DNA of 31,807 nt from a virus: the IMG/VR virus record IMGVR_UViG_3300032307_000134, positions 1 through 31,807 of that record; one strand, written 5' to 3'. Position 1 is the stretch's first letter; every line of letters begins with the position of its first letter. Positions 29,593-31,807 of this stretch are shown here, in pieces. The translations under genes and the position numbers were made by a program. Below the pieces are notes generated by a model. It was not told where the DNA came from, did no database searches, and worked only from the letters and a program-made list of their open reading frames with translations.

Positions 29593-29995
29593 CACGTTTG
29601 TCTTTGGTGACTTAGACGAAGTGTTACGTAGCGAGGTTGTTTATCCTGCTTGTTTTATGCCTTACCCTAGAGAACGGGGTAATAGCAGCGATTTACTTAT
29701 GAATTGCACTTTGTTTTTTATGGATAGAGTTATTGTCGGCGGCGGCGAAGTAGATAAGACATTTAACGAATTAGAAGTCACTAGCGATATGCGAGAAGTT
29801 GCTAAAGATATTTACGCTCAACTTCGCTATCAAAAGTTTGATCCACGTTGGAATGTGCAAACAGACTTCGCCATTAACCTAGCCAACGAAGCACAGCCCG
29901 ATTATTTAGCAGGGGCGCAGTTAGAATTTACTATTAAATTACCGTACAATACAGATAGATGTAGCGTACCAACAACTTATACGTATGGCAATTGA
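29531..29995 (+). CDS. Putative tail completion/terminator protein, 154 aa
   Basis: I start at the ATG at 29531; a TTG seven codons upstream is possible. The product begins MTLNQIVQRIKAIAEAHEQI and has LRSEVVYPACFMPYPRERG, DLLMNCTLFFMDRVI and LEFTIKLPYNTDRCSVP. Length, location after the connector and the beta-rich layout fit a tail terminator or head closure protein. The stop overlaps the start of the next gene by 11 bp. Confidence 0.6.
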   Translation: MTLNQIVQRIKAIAEAHEQINTFVFGDLDEVLRSEVVYPACFMPYPRERGNSSDLLMNCTLFFMDRVIVGGGEVDKTFNELEVTSDMREVAKDIYAQLRYQKFDPRWNVQTDFAINLANEAQPDYLAGAQLEFTIKLPYNTDRCSVPTTYTYGN

Positions 29996-30362
29996 TAAAC
30001 GGATAGACCAACTTGCAGCAGCCGTACCTGAGTTATCAGACCTATTGGCTTTGTACGACCTTAGTAATCCAGGCACTAAAAAGATTACCATTAGTCAGCT
30101 TGTTTCACTTATAAGCATTTCGGCAGGTAACGTATTGACAATATGGGCAACAGCAACAGAAAGTAACAGCTTTTATGATGCTCGTTTAATTGGCCGTGCA
30201 GTTAGGTTAGTTTTATTAGGCGGAATCGGATCAGGTGAAATAATTACAACAGGAACACCTACTGGTAATCAATTACTATTTGATTCGGCAGCAGGTACAT
30301 TAACTAAGCCGTCTGGAGAAACATTTGCAGATGGCGAATTATTGACAATAATGTATTTATAA
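29985..30362 (+). CDS. Small tail-fibre-associated structural protein, 125 aa
   Basis: The product begins MAIDKRIDQLAAAVPELSDL and continues LALYDLSNPGTKKITISQLV, a start shared by tail-fibre-proximal and structural proteins of Bacteroidetes phages in which D-x-RI-x-QL precedes a beta domain. The rest is beta-rich and glycine-rich (GGIGSGEIITTGTPTGNQLL). It is followed 6 bp later by the large fibre gene, so it may be an adaptor. Confidence 0.6.
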   Translation: MAIDKRIDQLAAAVPELSDLLALYDLSNPGTKKITISQLVSLISISAGNVLTIWATATESNSFYDARLIGRAVRLVLLGGIGSGEIITTGTPTGNQLLFDSAAGTLTKPSGETFADGELLTIMYL

Positions 30363-30368
30363 TATAAT

Positions 30369-31807
30369 ATGAGATACCTATTAATACTTTTACTATTCAT
30401 TTCAGGTGCTGCATCGGCACAGTTTCTTCCTACATCAAGTAGGACCGCTTTCAAATGGGGTGTATCAATCGGTACACGCGATTCGTCTGCTTACGCGGCT
30501 AATGACAGCCTTGTAGTTACTATTAACCGTCAAGGGCGAATGATGTACCGTTCAACAGATGGATATTGGAAATTATTGGCAAACGCAGCTTCATCGGATT
30601 ATGTACCTTATGTAGGGGCGGTTACAAACGTAAACTTAGGAAACTTTAGACTAACGGCTCGTAGTTTGCGTACAGATAGCATATACAGCAACAGTTCGGC
30701 TGGTGGCATACTTTCTGCAACTGGAGGTAGTTCGGTTATGTCATGGGGTGCAGGTGGTTCAGTTGAGGTGGACTTTCACGGCTTTGCAGGTTACGATGCG
30801 AATAGGTCGTCGTCTTATACATCTCGTAGCTTTACTGATAAGAATTATGTAGATAGTAGCGCATCATTAAGACTTCGCATATCGGACACGGCTGCAATGT
30901 TAGCACCTTATGCAAGAACATCGTCTTTAGGTAGCTATTTGTTAAAAGCAGATAGTTTAAGCGGTGGTTATACCACTTGGTTATTAACCAAAAAAAAGGT
31001 GGACAGCTTGGGTTCTGTTATTTCAACGTCAAATGCACTAAAGTTGAATATTAGCGATACAGCATCAATGTTAAGTAATTATCGTAGGGCAACTACCTTA
31101 ATTGAAAATGCAGACCTAAGAAATAGCGCAATAACGATTAATGGCAGTTCTACTTCTCTTGGTGGCTCTATTTCGGTTGGAACGGTAACAAGTGTGGCTG
31201 CAAGTGCGGGAACGGGAATAAGCATATCAGGAAGCCCAATAACATCAAGTGGTACTATCACCATAACTAATACAGCCCCCGACCAAACAGTAGCTTTAAC
31301 GGGTGGTACGGGAATTAGTATTTCAGGAACATACCCCAACTTTACTATTACTAACAGTTCACCTTCAAGTGGTGGTACGGTAACAAGCGTAAGTGCAGGT
31401 ATTGGAATGAGTTTTACCACAATTACAAGTACAGGTGCAGTTAATGCAGATACAACCGTTTTGGCGACAAGGGCATTTACAACGGGTGGATTAGTAGCTA
31501 AAGCAAATACTTCGCTAAATAACGTAAACGGAGTCCTATCATCTACTTACGGTGGTGCTGGTTCTGTTAGTGGTATTTTAAAAGCCAATGGAAGTGGGGT
31601 GGTAAGTGCAGCAGTAGCAGGAGATATTACAAGTCTTATTTCAGGAACTTATTTGCCTTTGAGTGGGGGAACGCTTACGGGTGGACTCAACGGCACAAGT
31701 GCAGCGTTTAGTGGGAATATAGATTTATCGGGTGATTTAAGGTATCAATCAAATGCAGGTTTTGGTATAAAGTCAGCAGATGGCACAAGATTACTTGAAA
31801 TATATAA
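30369..31807 (+). CDS. Tail fibre protein, 5' part (runs off the window)
   Basis: The frame is open from the ATG at 30369 to the last base, 479 codons without a stop. It begins MRYLLILLLFISGAASAQF, a signal-peptide-like segment with an A-x-A-Q cleavage site typical of Bacteroidetes. Two copies of an ISDTA-x-ML element follow (RISDTAAMLAPYAR and NISDTASMLSNYRR), then repeated Ser/Thr/Gly beta text (GTVTSV twice, GGTGISISG) and LPLSGGTLTGGL, the classic fibre motif. The part seen is a repetitive stalk; the receptor-binding tip lies beyond the window. Confidence 0.8.
   Translation, partial: MRYLLILLLFISGAASAQFLPTSSRTAFKWGVSIGTRDSSAYAANDSLVVTINRQGRMMYRSTDGYWKLLANAASSDYVPYVGAVTNVNLGNFRLTARSLRTDSIYSNSSAGGILSATGGSSVMSWGAGGSVEVDFHGFAGYDANRSSSYTSRSFTDKNYVDSSASLRLRISDTAAMLAPYARTSSLGSYLLKADSLSGGYTTWLLTKKKVDSLGSVISTSNALKLNISDTASMLSNYRRATTLIENADLRNSAITINGSSTSLGGSISVGTVTSVAASAGTGISISGSPITSSGTITITNTAPDQTVALTGGTGISISGTYPNFTITNSSPSSGGTVTSVSAGIGMSFTTITSTGAVNADTTVLATRAFTTGGLVAKANTSLNNVNGVLSSTYGGAGSVSGILKANGSGVVSAAVAGDITSLISGTYLPLSGGTLTGGLNGTSAAFSGNIDLSGDLRYQSNAGFGIKSADGTRLLEIY

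Noticed and set aside
31079-31420. Leftward 113-codon frame within the tail fibre
   Set aside because: It is antisense to the repetitive Gly/Thr/Ser fibre stalk; the Val/Pro/Leu-rich product is an artefact of that repeat composition.

Overview
The window is a stretch of a tailed double-stranded DNA phage, or prophage-derived genome, of a Bacteroidetes host. Long-tail (siphovirus-like) morphology is likely because a tape measure gene, a frameshifted tail-chaperone pair and a tail-tube candidate are present. Evidence for the host group: A-rich gene leaders of the type TAAACA-ATG with no Shine-Dalgarno sequence, several host-type -7 boxes (TAnnTTTG), and many products of families seen mainly in Bacteroidetes phages. 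No integrase, repressor or lysis gene was recognised, so lifestyle cannot be decided. The first base falls on the edge of a hairpin repeat and the last base lies inside a tail-fibre gene, so both ends are incomplete.

Layout. (1) 1-1122, leftward: two integron attC-like hairpin sites (1-123 and 576-653) bracket a single WDGH-family gene; upstream of it is a small leftward operon of very short genes with a host-type promoter at 1142-1149. (2) 1210-6834, rightward early genes: GIY-YIG nuclease, small HTH protein, small unknowns, RecA-like AAA ATPase, YopX protein, an unusual 151-nt tRNA-like element, an SSB-like protein ending in DDLPF, a PP-loop (PAPS-reductase-like) enzyme and two tandem proteins resembling DnaA domain IV. 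(3) 6832-6928: a compact structured RNA candidate with its own promoter and terminator-like end and two mutually complementary hairpin loops. (4) 6934-11240, replication: SF2 helicase with a zinc ribbon, VirE/PriCT-type primase-helicase, a 290-bp region packed with GTTACAGAT repeats (candidate origin), and a VRR-NUC nuclease. (5) 11354-14775: sigma-like protein, membrane protein, and a carbohydrate cluster (GT-B, left-handed beta-helix acyltransferase, GT-A). (6) 14779-31807, packaging and virion: small and large terminase, tail-chaperone pair with a lambda-type GGGAAAG slippery site, tail completion and baseplate candidates, tape measure, a lone leftward gene, then prohead protease, scaffold, major capsid, tail-tube candidate, portal fused to a winged helix and a minor-head-like tail, connector genes, and a tail fibre beginning with a signal-peptide-like segment.

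How it may work together. Host RNA polymerase probably reads the TAnnTTTG promoters. Three head-module genes (protease, scaffold, and the gene before portal) are preceded by a near-identical module, TTTGACCA, 16-17 bp spacing counted from TTTGACC, CTATTTA, then exactly 4 nt to the ATG, which differs from the host type and would give nearly leaderless transcripts; the sigma-like protein at 11354 is a natural candidate reader, though this link is inference. Replication probably starts in the repeat region after the primase, possibly with help from the DnaA-like proteins and the SSB-like protein.

The least expected items are the attC-like cassette, the kissing-loop RNA candidate, the oversized tRNA-like element and the repeated late-promoter module. 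Functional names rest on motif recognition by eye; no database search was run.
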